A DNA stretch of 64,000 nucleotides from Oceanihabitans gracilariae (GCF_042684485.1 NZ_JBHULM010000001.1:186001-250000), one strand, 5' to 3'; positions 1 through 9,843 are shown, counted from the first letter of the stretch. Translations and numbers: made by a program. Notes: a model not told the origin generated them from the sequence alone.

Positions 1-413
1 ATAGTTTGGCTTTGTAGGCTAAACTTGGTACTATCAAAATAAAGCAGGTTTTGTAAATCGTTTTGATTTCCTAGCGCATCATCAGAAGTATTTAACTCAA
101 AATTTGCCATGGCATAGTTTGGGTTTATTTCTTGCTGCATCTTATTAAGGATGCTATTGGCACCAGTTTCATTATTTAATTCACAAACCATAAAAATATC
201 TGGTTGGTAATTGTTTAAAATAACGCCTAAATAATCTAATCTGTTATCAGGAATGGTTTGTAAAGGGAAATTTAATAAATTATAAAACATAGCATTAAAA
301 GTATCTTGTGATAAGACACTTTTAATGCTAAGTAAACTTATTAAAACTAGAAGAAGTTTTTTATTGTTATTTACTTTTCTCTTAAGTGTATTTTTAAATT
401 TTAAAATAACCAC
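1..413 (-). CDS. Secreted endonuclease/exonuclease/phosphatase-family protein, N-terminal part (runs off the window)
   Basis: Only the first ~137 codons are present; the gene continues beyond base 1. It reads from a GTG at 413, four bases after the stop of the LOG-family gene, so the two are probably co-transcribed. A basic N-terminus is followed by a hydrophobic signal peptide (about residues 18-36, ending LSQ). The mature part has NAMFYNLLNFP and PDIFMVCELNNETG. These match the opening beta-strand and the first acidic catalytic strand of the endonuclease/exonuclease/phosphatase superfamily, in the form common in flavobacterial secreted proteins (MTYNIxxFP...PDIxxxCEL). Substrate cannot be inferred. 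The GTG start is chosen because an in-frame TAA lies two codons upstream and no better ATG precedes the signal peptide. Confidence 0.6.
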   Translation of the reverse strand, partial: MVILKFKNTLKRKVNNNKKLLLVLISLLSIKSVLSQDTFNAMFYNLLNFPLQTIPDNRLDYLGVILNNYQPDIFMVCELNNETGANSILNKMQQEINPNYAMANFELNTSDDALGNQNDLQNLLYFDSTKFSLQSQT

Positions 414-416
414 TAA

Positions 417-1106
417 TTAAAAGTTAGGGCTAAAGCCATATTCTTTATAGAAAGCATCTAAGATATCTATAACTTCATCTTCTGTATCTACAAGGTGAAT
501 TAAATCTAAATCTTTAGCACTGATATTTCCAAACTTATCTAATAGAGTTGCTTTAACCCAGTCAAATAAACCTTCCCAGAATTCTCTACCAACTAAAATA
601 ATTGGAAATTTTTCAATTTTATTTGTTTGAATTAAGGTAATAGCTTCAAATAACTCATCTAATGTACCAAAACCTCCAGGCATTACTACAAAACCTTGCG
701 AGTATTTTACAAACATTACTTTACGTACAAAGAAGTAATCAAAATCTAAACTTTTGTCATGATCTATGTAAGGGTTGTCATGTTGCTCAAAAGGTAATTC
801 AATATTTAAACCAACCGAAGTACCACCTCCAAGATGTGCTCCTTTATTACCAGCTTCCATAATTCCTGGTCCTCCACCAGTAATTACACCATAACCATGA
901 TCTACAATTTTATGCGCTACTTTCTCTGTTAGTTTATAGTATTTATCTTCCGGTTTAGTTCTTGCAGATCCAAAAATGGATACACAAGGACCAATTTTAC
1001 TTAATTTTTCATAACCATTAACAAACTCTCCCATTATTTTAAAAATGGCCCAAGAATCGTTTGTTTTCTTTTCATTCCATCCTTTTGGATGTTGTTCTTT
1101 TCTCAT
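417..1106 (-). CDS. LOG family protein (TIGR00730, nucleoside monophosphate phosphoribohydrolase type)
   Basis: This is a 229-residue cytosolic Rossmann-fold protein of the LOG / 'lysine decarboxylase-like' family. Members cleave the N-glycosidic bond of nucleotides (cytokinin riboside 5'-monophosphate in characterised cases). The sequence shows the nucleotide-binding GGGPGIMEAGNKGA loop near residue 78 and the catalytic signature PGGFGTLDELFEAIT near residue 143, both intact. The older 'lysine decarboxylase' label is not supported by these motifs. An extra N-terminal ~40 residues (MRKEQHPKGW...) is typical of the Bacteroidota branch. The natural substrate here is unknown. It lies between uvrA and the secreted phosphatase-fold gene, all on the minus strand. 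Confidence 0.85.
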   Translation of the reverse strand: MRKEQHPKGWNEKKTNDSWAIFKIMGEFVNGYEKLSKIGPCVSIFGSARTKPEDKYYKLTEKVAHKIVDHGYGVITGGGPGIMEAGNKGAHLGGGTSVGLNIELPFEQHDNPYIDHDKSLDFDYFFVRKVMFVKYSQGFVVMPGGFGTLDELFEAITLIQTNKIEKFPIILVGREFWEGLFDWVKATLLDKFGNISAKDLDLIHLVDTEDEVIDILDAFYKEYGFSPNF

Positions 1107-1200
1107 GTATTTTAATATTTATTTTTAGTATTTTGTTTTTTAAGCAACTTGCTAATTTAGTTCTTTTTTTAGCACAGTAGCAAAACTAGATACTATTTTT

Positions 1201-4032
1201 TTAATTCAATTCTTTCTTTAAAAACTTGGCTGTATAGCTAGTTTTATGTTTTGCAACTTTTTCTGGAGTTCCTTCTACTAAAATTTCACCACCATTTTTT
1301 CCGCCTTCATAACCAATATCAATAATATGATCTACGGCTTTAATAACATCTAGGTTGTGTTCAATAATTAAAACAGTATTTCCTTTATTGGCTAGTTTGT
1401 TTAATACAATCATTAGTACTCTAATATCTTCAAAATGTAATCCTGTAGTAGGCTCATCAAGTATATAAAAAGTATTACCTGTATCGCGTTTGCTTAATTC
1501 TGTGGCAAGTTTAATACGTTGCGCTTCACCTCCAGAAAGTGTAGTACTTTGTTGGCCTAAAGTGATATAGCCTAAACCAACATCTTTTATGGTTTTTAAT
1601 TTTTTATGAATTTTAGGAATGTGTTCAAAAAATTCAACGGCTTCATTAATAGTCATGTTTAATACATCACTAATGCTTTTTCCTTTATAACGAATCTCTA
1701 AAGTTTCGCGATTAAAACGTTTACCTTGACAGGTTTCACACTCTACATAAACGTCTGGTAAAAAATTCATTTCAATAACGCGTAAACCACCACCTTGACA
1801 GGTTTCGCATCTTCCTCCTTTTACATTAAAACTAAATCTTCCTGGTTTGTAACCACGAATCATAGCTTCTGGTATTTTGGCAAATAAACTACGTATTTCA
1901 CTAAAAGTACCTGTGTATGTAGCAGGATTACTACGAGGTGTTCTACCAATAGGAGATTGGTTTATATCAATTACTTTATCTATATGCTCTAAACCTTTTA
2001 TGCTTTTGTAAGGCATTGGTTTTTTAACGCCATTAAAGTAATAAGCATTAAGAATAGGATAGAGGGTTTCATTAATTAAAGTAGATTTTCCGCTACCAGA
2101 AACTCCTGTAACACCAATCATTTTTCCTAAAGGAAATTTAACCGAAACATTTTTTAAGTTGTTTCCTGTACAGCCTTTAAGTTCTAAGAATTTTCCGTTT
2201 CCTTCTCTACGTTTTTCAGGCACTTCAATTTGCTTAGTGCCGTTTAGGTATTCTGCAGTGAGTGTATGGTGTTTTAAAACTTCTTGAGGAGTACCTTGGC
2301 TAATAATTTCGCCTCCATGTTTTCCTGCATGCGGACCAATATCTATAACATGATCTGCTCTTAAAATCATGTCTTTATCGTGTTCTACAACAATTACCGA
2401 GTTACCAACATCACGTAATGCTACTAATGAATTTATTAGTTTTTCGTTATCACGTTGGTGTAAACCAATACTAGGTTCATCTAAAATATAAAGCACTCCA
2501 ACTAATTGTGAGCCTATTTGAGTAGCTAAACGAATACGCTGTGCTTCTCCACCAGAAAGGGTTTTAGAGCTTCGGTTTAGCGAAAGATAATTTAAACCAA
2601 CATCTAATAAAAACTGCAATCTAGCTCTAATTTCTTTAATAATTTCTTCGGCAATTTTTAGCTGTGTTTTAGATAGACTTTTGTGTAAATCTTTAAACCA
2701 TGCTGCTAAATCAACAATATCCTTATTGGCTAATTCTGCTATGTTTTGGTTGTTTATTTTAAAGTAAAGCGATTCTTGACGTAAACGTGCACCATGACAA
2801 GTATTACAATCTACTTTATCCATATACTCTTTTGCCCAACGTTTTAACGATGTAGAATCTGCGTTAGCATATTGGCTTTCTATAAAATTAGCAACACCTT
2901 CAAAATCTATTTTGTAGTCTCTTTTTATACCAAGCGTTTTACTGTTTACAGTAAATTTTTCGTTTCCACCATACAAAATCATTTGTTTGGCTTCTTCCGG
3001 AATATCTTTATACGCATCACTTAATTTAAAGTTGTAGCGTTGTGCAATTAATTGTAATTGTTTAAAAATCCATGAATTTTTTTCTGGTCCATGAGGAGCA
3101 AGAGCACCATTTTTAATAGAAATAGAATCGTCTGGAATAATTTTATTTTCATTTACTTGATACAAGGTACCAATACCATTACATTTAGGGCAAGCACCTT
3201 TTGGAGAGTTAAACGAAAAGTTATTAGGTTCTGGATTAGGATAAGAAATTCCTGAACTAGGACACATTAAACTTCTACTAAAAAATCTAGTTTCGTTGGT
3301 GTCTTGATCTAAAACCATAAGTACATCATTACCATGATACATGGCAGTGTTTATGGTTTCGGTTAAGCGTTTATCATTATCTACAGAAGCATCAATCTTC
3401 AATCTATCAATTACAATTTCAATATCATGATTCTTGTATCTGTCAAGCTTCATTCCCTTTACAAGGTCTTTTATTTCGCCATCAGCTCTTACTTTTACAA
3501 AGCCTTGTTTTGCAATTTGCTCAAACAACTCTCTGTAATGCCCTTTACGAGAACGCACCACTGGAGCCAATATATTAATGCGTTTTCCAGAAAAACTTTC
3601 TGTAATCAACGCTTTTATTTGCTCATCGTTATAGCTTACCATTTTTTCGCCAGTATTATAACTGTACGCATCACTAGCTCTAGCAAAAAGTAAACGTAAA
3701 AAATCATAAATCTCTGTAATGGTACCAACGGTTGATCGTGGTGACTTACTAGTTGTTTTTTGCTCTATAGCAATAACAGGAGAGAGACCATCAATTTTAT
3801 CTACATCAGGACGCTCTAAGCCACCAAGAAATTGTCTTGCATAGGCAGAAAAAGTTTCAATGTATCTACGTTGCCCTTCGGCATAAATGGTATCAAAAGC
3901 TAGTGAGGATTTTCCGCTACCAGACAAGCCAGTAATAACCACTAGTTTTTCTCTAGGAATAGAGATGTCTATGTTCTTTAAATTATGAACACGAGCACCT
4001 TGAACTTCAATATTTTCTTCGAATTTGGACAT
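1201..4032 (-). CDS. uvrA: Excinuclease ABC subunit A
   Basis: UvrA is the DNA-damage recognition ATPase of nucleotide excision repair, acting as a dimer with UvrB. The 943-residue protein has two ABC modules: Walker A GLSGSGKSSLAFDT near the N-terminus and GVSGSGKSTLINE in the second half, each with its LSGGEAQRI signature and a D-E-P Walker B. The zinc-binding pairs are visible as CPKCNGIG, CNTCHGARLR, CETCQGGGLR and CETCQGKRF. I place the start at 4032 (MSKFEENIEVQGARVHN), not at the in-frame ATG six codons upstream, because family alignment begins there. Length is normal (about 940) and no damage is seen. Confidence 0.97.
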   Translation of the reverse strand: MSKFEENIEVQGARVHNLKNIDISIPREKLVVITGLSGSGKSSLAFDTIYAEGQRRYIETFSAYARQFLGGLERPDVDKIDGLSPVIAIEQKTTSKSPRSTVGTITEIYDFLRLLFARASDAYSYNTGEKMVSYNDEQIKALITESFSGKRINILAPVVRSRKGHYRELFEQIAKQGFVKVRADGEIKDLVKGMKLDRYKNHDIEIVIDRLKIDASVDNDKRLTETINTAMYHGNDVLMVLDQDTNETRFFSRSLMCPSSGISYPNPEPNNFSFNSPKGACPKCNGIGTLYQVNENKIIPDDSISIKNGALAPHGPEKNSWIFKQLQLIAQRYNFKLSDAYKDIPEEAKQMILYGGNEKFTVNSKTLGIKRDYKIDFEGVANFIESQYANADSTSLKRWAKEYMDKVDCNTCHGARLRQESLYFKINNQNIAELANKDIVDLAAWFKDLHKSLSKTQLKIAEEIIKEIRARLQFLLDVGLNYLSLNRSSKTLSGGEAQRIRLATQIGSQLVGVLYILDEPSIGLHQRDNEKLINSLVALRDVGNSVIVVEHDKDMILRADHVIDIGPHAGKHGGEIISQGTPQEVLKHHTLTAEYLNGTKQIEVPEKRREGNGKFLELKGCTGNNLKNVSVKFPLGKMIGVTGVSGSGKSTLINETLYPILNAYYFNGVKKPMPYKSIKGLEHIDKVIDINQSPIGRTPRSNPATYTGTFSEIRSLFAKIPEAMIRGYKPGRFSFNVKGGRCETCQGGGLRVIEMNFLPDVYVECETCQGKRFNRETLEIRYKGKSISDVLNMTINEAVEFFEHIPKIHKKLKTIKDVGLGYITLGQQSTTLSGGEAQRIKLATELSKRDTGNTFYILDEPTTGLHFEDIRVLMIVLNKLANKGNTVLIIEHNLDVIKAVDHIIDIGYEGGKNGGEILVEGTPEKVAKHKTSYTAKFLKKELN

Positions 4033-4171
4033 AAATTTGCAAAGGTGCAAAGATACAGTTTTTACTTGTCTTTAAGAAAGGTAATTAGTTAGGATTTTAT
4101 TAAAATAAAGATGCTACAAATCTGTTTTACACAATTGTTATTAAGTGGTTTTTAAAATATATAGGAAACAA

Positions 4172-4192
4172 AAATTTCGCTTTCGCGGAAAC
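4172..4192 (-). terminator. Rho-independent terminator of the 246-residue membrane-protein gene
   Basis: Read on the minus strand, a TTTcCGC / GCGAAA stem with a GAAA tetraloop is followed by TTTTTG, 53 bases after the stop of the 4245-4985 gene. Confidence 0.5.
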
Positions 4193-4244
4193 CTATAAAC
4201 AAGATTTTTTATCTGATTACAGCGCGCAATCCACAAAATAATGC

Positions 4245-4985
4245 TTACTGCAAATGCAAAGTCTTTAAGTCTTCTATTTCTAAACCTAGCACTAAAAGTT
4301 TATGAAAGGTAGGAAGCATAGCACCTGTTTCTGTAGTTGTCCAATCGTTCCAAGAAGCTTCTAATCCGTCAATTGGTAAAATGGAAGTCCATAATTTAAA
4401 ACTTGTAGGTTTTCCAGAATCGTTTAGCAACCATAAATATGAATCTCCAGGAGTTGAGCCACCAGAAGTATAGGTTATTAGTAAAGCATCTTTATTTTCT
4501 TCTGTTTTAACCAGTCTTCGTTCTGTTCCTGGATCTAAAACTTTGTAAGGAGCTACTAACCAAAAGCTATCATTGTTAAAGTAATCGGTTGCTTTTTTTA
4601 TTAATTCTTTCGCTGGTGTGCCTTGCACTTTTTGATCTCCTTCAAAAGTTTCACTTTTAGAAGTATTGTTTAAATCTAAATGTACTTTGTAGTTTTTCCA
4701 ATAGACTTCACAAGTGTTTTCTTTTTTATTCCATTTGTAATGGTGTCTTTTTTTAAAGGTAAATTCTATATAATCTGTGGCTTTATATTTTTCATGGTCT
4801 AGTGCATCTAGCATTTTGTATGCCAAAGCATCTGCTTGTTCGCCTGGTGTTCCTGTTGGTAATTCTTCGTTGTATTTAAAATATAAAAATCCAAAAAACA
4901 GAAAGCTTGGTAAGGTGAAGAAAATGATTACTCCTGCTATTATTTTAAATATTTTTTTTATGCTTGTTTTTTTTTGTTTTTTCAT
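4245..4985 (-). CDS. Membrane-anchored protein of unknown function
   Basis: I do not recognise this 246-residue protein. A strongly basic N-terminus (MKKQKKTSIKK) precedes one hydrophobic segment at about residues 13-35, so it is probably an inner-membrane anchor or uncleaved signal with about 210 residues in the periplasm. The soluble part is rich in aromatic and charged residues (FTFKKRHHYKWNKKENTCEVYWKNYKVHLDL) and contains a single Cys, and no enzymatic motif is visible. The pattern of paired beta-strand-like segments resembles small lipoprotein-like folds, but this is only an impression. It lies between uvrA and ggt, same strand, with a terminator-like hairpin downstream. Confidence 0.75.
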   Translation of the reverse strand: MKKQKKTSIKKIFKIIAGVIIFFTLPSFLFFGFLYFKYNEELPTGTPGEQADALAYKMLDALDHEKYKATDYIEFTFKKRHHYKWNKKENTCEVYWKNYKVHLDLNNTSKSETFEGDQKVQGTPAKELIKKATDYFNNDSFWLVAPYKVLDPGTERRLVKTEENKDALLITYTSGGSTPGDSYLWLLNDSGKPTSFKLWTSILPIDGLEASWNDWTTTETGAMLPTFHKLLVLGLEIEDLKTLHLQ

Positions 4986-5024
4986 TTAAGGGTTTGTTTT
5001 TTCAACTATAAATTAGTGGTTTGT

Positions 5025-6713
5025 TTAAAATCCTGAAGCAGCATCATCGCCACGTTTGTCTGCTCCACCTTCTAATTTGCCATTATCTAAAACTAAAATA
5101 GCATCTACTTTACCAATAACAGGTGCATCTTTTTCATTAATAGTATAGCCTTTAGATTCTAAATTTTGAATGGTTGTTTTATTAAAAGAATTTGGTTCCA
5201 TCATAATAACATCTGGTAGCCATTGGTGGTGAAAACGTGGTGCATCAACAGCTTCTTGCATATTCATTTTGTATTCATGTACATTTAAAATGGTTTGCAT
5301 TACCGAAGTAATAATAGTAGAGCCTCCAGGTGTACCAACAACCATATATAGTTTACCATTTTTTTCTACAATAGTTGGTGTCATAGAACTTAGCATGCGT
5401 TTTTCTGGCAGAATACTATTTGCTTCTGCACCAACTAAACCATATACATTTGGTATTCCTGGTTTGCTAGAAAAATCATCCATTTCATTATTTAAAAAGA
5501 AACCAAGTTCACTACAATACAATTTAGAACCATAACCAGAATTTAGTGTAGTGGTTACAGAAACAGCGTTACCAAAAGGGTCTACAATAGAGTAGTGTGT
5601 TGTTTCATTACTTTCCATAATTTCTACTTTACCATGAGATACGTCTGCAGATTTAGTCGCTTTTTCAAAGGAGAAGTCTTGCATTCTTTCTTGTAAATAG
5701 GTGGTGCTAATTAATTGTTTTTGCGGTACATTAACAAAATCTGGATCGCCTAAATAAAAACTTCTGTCTGCGTATGCACGACGTTCTGCTTCGGTTATAA
5801 TTTGAATGGCTTTATCAGAATTATGTCCTAGTTTATCTAAATCATAAGGTTCAATCATTTTCATAATTTGAGCTAAACAAATACCACCACTAGAAGGAGG
5901 AGACATAGAGATAATGTTTAAATCATCATAAGAAAAAGTAACAGGTTTACGCCATTTAGGTTGGTAGTTAGCAAGGTCTTCTTCGGTTAAAATTCCTCCA
6001 TTATCTTGAATGTGTTTTGCTAGTATTTTTGCAGTTTCCCCTTTGTAGAATTCTTCAGGACCATTTTTCATGATTCGGGTTAAAGTATTTGCTAGGTTTG
6101 GGTATTTTATACTATCTTTTTCTTTCCATTCTTTAGTAAATAAAAAATCAGATTTGTTGGTTTTTTTAAAATCCTCTTGTTTTTCTGCAATACGTAATTC
6201 TTGATTTTTGGTCACTACAACTCCTTGTTTTGCAAGTGCTATTACAGGTTTCATGATGGTTGTAATTGGTAGTTTACCAAAACGTTTATGTGCCGCAAAA
6301 GTACCAGCAACAGTTCCTGGTACACCAACAGCCATAGCACCACGAGTGCTTAGATTAGGGATTACATTACCTAGCGAATCTAAATACATATCTTTTGTAG
6401 CAGCTAAAGGAGCTTTTTCTCTATAATCTAAAGAACCAATTTCTCCGTTTTCTAAACGATAGACCATAAAACCACCACCACCAAGATTTCCTGCGTAAGG
6501 ATATGCAACAGCTAAAGCCAGATCTGTAGCTAGCATAGCATCAAAAGCATTACCGCCTTGTTTCATTATGTCTGAGCCAATTTTTGAAGCTTCTTCACGA
6601 GCAGAAACCACCATTGCTTTTTCGGTTATTAAACTTGTTGTAATCTTTTTTTCTTGTTTTTTACAAGCGCATAAAACAATACTTATGAGTAAGCATAAAA
6701 TGTATTTTTTCAT
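5025..6713 (-). CDS. ggt: Gamma-glutamyltransferase lipoprotein
   Basis: It cleaves the gamma-glutamyl bond of glutathione and related peptides; the proenzyme self-cleaves before a catalytic threonine. The motif TTHYSIVDPFGNAVSVT starts at about residue 371, its first Thr being the expected nucleophile and N-terminus of the small subunit. Downstream, TTLNSGYGSK and the SSMTPTIV and GTPGGSTIITSVMQ stretches match the substrate-binding small subunit. The start is set at 6713 because it gives a lipoprotein signal (MKKYILCLLISIVLCACKK, lipobox LCAC). An ATG twelve codons upstream would bury that signal. Length 562 is typical. It is expected to be anchored to a membrane facing the periplasm. Confidence 0.93.
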   Translation of the reverse strand: MKKYILCLLISIVLCACKKQEKKITTSLITEKAMVVSAREEASKIGSDIMKQGGNAFDAMLATDLALAVAYPYAGNLGGGGFMVYRLENGEIGSLDYREKAPLAATKDMYLDSLGNVIPNLSTRGAMAVGVPGTVAGTFAAHKRFGKLPITTIMKPVIALAKQGVVVTKNQELRIAEKQEDFKKTNKSDFLFTKEWKEKDSIKYPNLANTLTRIMKNGPEEFYKGETAKILAKHIQDNGGILTEEDLANYQPKWRKPVTFSYDDLNIISMSPPSSGGICLAQIMKMIEPYDLDKLGHNSDKAIQIITEAERRAYADRSFYLGDPDFVNVPQKQLISTTYLQERMQDFSFEKATKSADVSHGKVEIMESNETTHYSIVDPFGNAVSVTTTLNSGYGSKLYCSELGFFLNNEMDDFSSKPGIPNVYGLVGAEANSILPEKRMLSSMTPTIVEKNGKLYMVVGTPGGSTIITSVMQTILNVHEYKMNMQEAVDAPRFHHQWLPDVIMMEPNSFNKTTIQNLESKGYTINEKDAPVIGKVDAILVLDNGKLEGGADKRGDDAASGF

Positions 6714-6760
6714 AATAGTTTCGTTTTGTTTAAAATTGCAAGAAGGCAAGCAATGTAAAA

Positions 6761-7363
6761 TTAAAGGTTTTGTTTGTTTTGTAATTCTATTAATTTGTTT
6801 TTTGAAAAAGTAGTAAGCTCTTCAAAAAAACGAGTAAATTCATCTTCAAATTCATTATAAAATTCTTGTAATTCATTTACAGCTAAATTCATTTTAGAAC
6901 GGTTTTCTGTTCTTCGGTTCATTCCGACTAAAACCTTAGAAATACCTTCAATAGTTGCATAGCTTAGCAACCAATTATCTGCTATCATATAAGGCATTAG
7001 TTTTTGAATTCTTGTTGGTAAGATTTCAAAATGGTCTTGCAAAGAATTGTAAAAATTATTGGCGTAATCCTCTAAGGGAACATTAGAATACTGACTCCAG
7101 TTTTTAGCAAGAAAATGATCGTATAATATATCTACTATAACGCCAGAATAATGGCTGTAATTTTTATGCAAACGCTTGGTGCTTTCTCTAACGGTTTTAT
7201 GTGCATCTGTAAAGGTATCTATTTCTCTATGTAATAGAATGCCTATTTGTATGTCTTTAGGAAACTCTTGATATCTTTTACCTCTAATACCATCAGCAAT
7301 AAAGTTACCAATAGTGATTAATTCATTGTTTCCAGAAAGATAAATGTGTGCTAAAAAATTCAT
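6761..7363 (-). CDS. Acyl carrier protein phosphodiesterase-like protein (DUF479)
   Basis: This 200-residue protein begins MNFLAHIYLSG and carries GNFIADGIRG and LHREIDTFTDAHK. These are the conserved metal-site motifs of the AcpH/DUF479 HD-like family, whose characterised member removes the phosphopantetheine arm from acyl carrier protein. The helical body (HYSGVIVDILYDHFLAKNW) also matches the family, and length is normal. It is divergent from glmM with about 75 bases between, and its stop lies 47 bases upstream of ggt. Whether this homologue really acts on ACP is inferred from family only. Confidence 0.85.
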   Translation of the reverse strand: MNFLAHIYLSGNNELITIGNFIADGIRGKRYQEFPKDIQIGILLHREIDTFTDAHKTVRESTKRLHKNYSHYSGVIVDILYDHFLAKNWSQYSNVPLEDYANNFYNSLQDHFEILPTRIQKLMPYMIADNWLLSYATIEGISKVLVGMNRRTENRSKMNLAVNELQEFYNEFEDEFTRFFEELTTFSKNKLIELQNKQNL

Positions 7364-7438
7364 TCTGTGAATTTACAAATTCATAACATAAGATTCCCGT
7401 TTTGAAATATTATATTTGTTGCAAACATTAAAAAAATT

Positions 7439-8824
7439 ATGACTTTAATAAAATCAATTTCTGGAATTAGAGGAACTATAGGAGGACAAGTAGGTGATAA
7501 TTTAACACCTTTAGATGCAGTAAAATTTGCAGCAGCATATGGTACTTGGTTAAAAGAACAACGCCAAAAAGAAACGTATAAGGTTGTTGTTGGTAGAGAC
7601 GCAAGGATCTCAGGGGAAATGATTCAGAATTTGGTAATGAATACTTTAGTAGGTCTTGGTATTAATGTGGTAGATTTAGGTTTATCTACAACACCAACGG
7701 TTGAAATTGCTGTACCAATGGAACATGCAGATGGTGGTATTATTTTAACAGCAAGTCATAACCCAAAACAATGGAATGCCTTAAAGCTTTTAAATGCTAA
7801 AGGCGAATTTTTAAATGGAGTAGAAGGAGAGAAAATTTTAAATATTGCAGAAGCAGATACTATGCAATTTGCCGAAGTTGATGACTTAGGAGAAATAACA
7901 AAAAACCAAGCATATATAGATTTACATATTGATGAAGTTTTAAATTTAGACTTGGTAGATGTTAAAGCGATTAAAGATGCCAATTTAAAAGTAGTGGTTG
8001 ATGGAGTGAACTCAACAGGAGGAATTGCTATTCCTGAGCTATTAGAGCGCTTAGGTGTACAAGCTGTAAAATTGTACTGTGAGCCAAACGGACAATTTCC
8101 GCACAATCCAGAACCTTTAAAAGAGCATTTAACAGACCTGTCTGAAATGGTAGTTAAAGAGAATGCAGATTTTGGTATTGTAGTAGATCCAGACGTAGAT
8201 AGATTGGCGTTTATGGATGAAAATGGCGAAATGTTTGGCGAAGAATATACTTTGGTTGCTTGTGCAGATTACGTTTTAAGTAAAACACCAGGAAGTACAG
8301 TAAGTAATATGAGTTCTTCTAGAGCGTTGCGTGATGTTACCGAAAAACATGGAGGAACCTATGAAGCTAGTGCTGTTGGTGAAGTAAATGTGGTGGAGCT
8401 TATGAAAAAAAATAATGCAGTAATTGGAGGAGAAGGTAATGGCGGAATTATTTATCCAGAATCTCATTATGGTAGAGACTCTTTAGTTGGTGTTGCTTTA
8501 TTTTTAAGTCTTTTAGCAGAAAGAGAAATGTCAGTAAGTGCATTGAGAAAAACGTATACTAGTTACTTTATGAGTAAAAAGAAAATACAATTAACGCCAC
8601 AAATTGATGTGGATGCTATTTTAAAAACGATGGAATCGCGTTACGCCAATGAAAACATAACTACTGTTGATGGTGTAAAAATTGATTTTGCTGAAAATTG
8701 GGTGCATTTACGTAAAAGTAATACCGAACCAATTATTAGAATTTATACCGAAGCAAAATCGCAAGAAATAGCAGATGCTTTAGCAGACCGTTTTATTGAT
8801 GAAATTGAAGCTGTTTCTAAATAG
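7439..8824 (+). CDS. glmM: Phosphoglucosamine mutase
   Basis: It belongs to the alpha-D-phosphohexomutase family and is most likely GlmM, converting glucosamine-6-phosphate to glucosamine-1-phosphate for peptidoglycan and LPS precursors. The phosphoserine loop TASHNPKQWNALK (about residue 104), the metal loop DPDVDRLAF, the sugar-binding GEGNGGIIYP and the C-terminal phosphate-binding RKSNTEPIIRIY are all present in order. Length (461) fits. The TASHNPxxWNALK form is the one seen in Bacteroidota proteins annotated as GlmM; a phosphomannomutase or phosphoglucomutase role cannot be excluded from sequence. A TATATTTG at 7411-7418 may be the -7 element. A strong hairpin terminator follows. Confidence 0.85.
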   Translation: MTLIKSISGIRGTIGGQVGDNLTPLDAVKFAAAYGTWLKEQRQKETYKVVVGRDARISGEMIQNLVMNTLVGLGINVVDLGLSTTPTVEIAVPMEHADGGIILTASHNPKQWNALKLLNAKGEFLNGVEGEKILNIAEADTMQFAEVDDLGEITKNQAYIDLHIDEVLNLDLVDVKAIKDANLKVVVDGVNSTGGIAIPELLERLGVQAVKLYCEPNGQFPHNPEPLKEHLTDLSEMVVKENADFGIVVDPDVDRLAFMDENGEMFGEEYTLVACADYVLSKTPGSTVSNMSSSRALRDVTEKHGGTYEASAVGEVNVVELMKKNNAVIGGEGNGGIIYPESHYGRDSLVGVALFLSLLAEREMSVSALRKTYTSYFMSKKKIQLTPQIDVDAILKTMESRYANENITTVDGVKIDFAENWVHLRKSNTEPIIRIYTEAKSQEIADALADRFIDEIEAVSK

Positions 8825-8843
8825 TTAGATTTTACATTATAAA

Positions 8844-8886
8844 AAAAACAGCGTACAATGCATTAAGGTAATTGTACGCTGTTTTT
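8844..8886. terminator. Bidirectional terminator between glmM and the acyltransferase gene
   Basis: Sixteen-base arms AAAAACAGCGTACAAT (8844-8859) and ATTGTACGCTGTTTTT (8871-8886) are perfectly complementary with an 11-base loop. The A-run on one side and T-run on the other serve both convergent genes. Confidence 0.9.
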
Positions 8887-8909
8887 GTTTAAGGGATATA
8901 AGACAAGGT

Positions 8910-9800
8910 CTATTGAAATTTAGCTGGAACTTTGTCTTTATGTTTCCAGCGTTTGTGTGTCCATAAATAATATTCAGGAGCTTCTAGTATTTGCTCTTCT
9001 ACTAATTTTAAAAACATATCTGTAATTTCATAGTCTTTATAGTCGTTGGCATTTATAGCTAGGGTTTTAAAAGAAGTTTCATAATAACCACGTTTTATTT
9101 TTTTTACTCCAAAGAAAACTACAGACATATCTAAACGTTTGGCAAGCATTTCTGCTCCTGTATGTACGGGAACCTTAATGCCCATAAAGTCATTCCAATG
9201 AAAAGCTTTCTTTGCCTTTGGTGATTGGTCAGATACAAATCCGCTAATAGAGAGTTCTCCTGTTTTTTTAGATTCTAATAAAGTAGGAATAGTTTCTTTA
9301 GTAGTAATTAAGTAGCTATTATACCTAGCTCTAATACGTTTAACCAAAGCATCAAAATATTTGTTGGTTAAGCGTTTGTATACACCATATCCTTTTCTTT
9401 TAACGTAGGTTTGTAATATAAAAATCCATTCAAAATTTGCATAGTGCGCACACATTAATGCAATGTTTTTATCAGTTTTTTCTAACTCCTGAATAAGCTC
9501 TACATTAGTAAAAGTGAAATGCTTTTTCATTTCTTTTTCAGAAATAGTTAATGATTTTATAGATTCTAAAATCATATCACATAAATGGTGGAAGAACTTT
9601 TTAGAAATGGTGATGCGCTCTTTTTCGGTTTTATCAGGAAAAACAAGCCTTAAATTATACATAACTGTTTTCTTTCTGTAACCAATTACATAATAGACCA
9701 AAACATATAATATATCTGAAATAAAGTACAATACTTTAAACGGAAGAATAGAAATAATCCATAAAAATGGATAAATTAAAATGTAAGCAAGAAATTGCAT
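8910..9800 (-). CDS. Lipid A biosynthesis acyltransferase (LpxL/HtrB family)
   Basis: This is a 296-residue inner-membrane acyltransferase of the LpxL/LpxM family, which adds secondary acyl chains to lipid A. The N-terminal hydrophobic anchor spans about residues 8-40. The catalytic H-X4-E motif is intact in CAHYANFEW (H119, E124), and the downstream VSDQSPK and GAEMLAKR blocks correspond to the family's acceptor-site motifs. The C-terminus has the YLWTHKRWKH signature typical of the family. It diverges from the rhomboid gene with overlapping TAnnTTTG promoters. Which acyl chain is used cannot be told. Confidence 0.9.
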   Translation of the reverse strand: MQFLAYILIYPFLWIISILPFKVLYFISDILYVLVYYVIGYRKKTVMYNLRLVFPDKTEKERITISKKFFHHLCDMILESIKSLTISEKEMKKHFTFTNVELIQELEKTDKNIALMCAHYANFEWIFILQTYVKRKGYGVYKRLTNKYFDALVKRIRARYNSYLITTKETIPTLLESKKTGELSISGFVSDQSPKAKKAFHWNDFMGIKVPVHTGAEMLAKRLDMSVVFFGVKKIKRGYYETSFKTLAINANDYKDYEITDMFLKLVEEQILEAPEYYLWTHKRWKHKDKVPAKFQ

Positions 9801-9814
9801 GAAATAATTTTAGA

Positions 9815-9843
9815 TTTGCAAGAGCAAATATATGTTATATTTG
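9815..9843 (+). promoter_or_regulatory. Flavobacterial-type promoter of the rhomboid gene
   Basis: TTTG (9815-9818), a 17-base spacer and TATATTTG (9836-9843) match the TTG/TAnnTTTG housekeeping promoter consensus of Bacteroidota. The start codon is 20 bases further on. Confidence 0.6.
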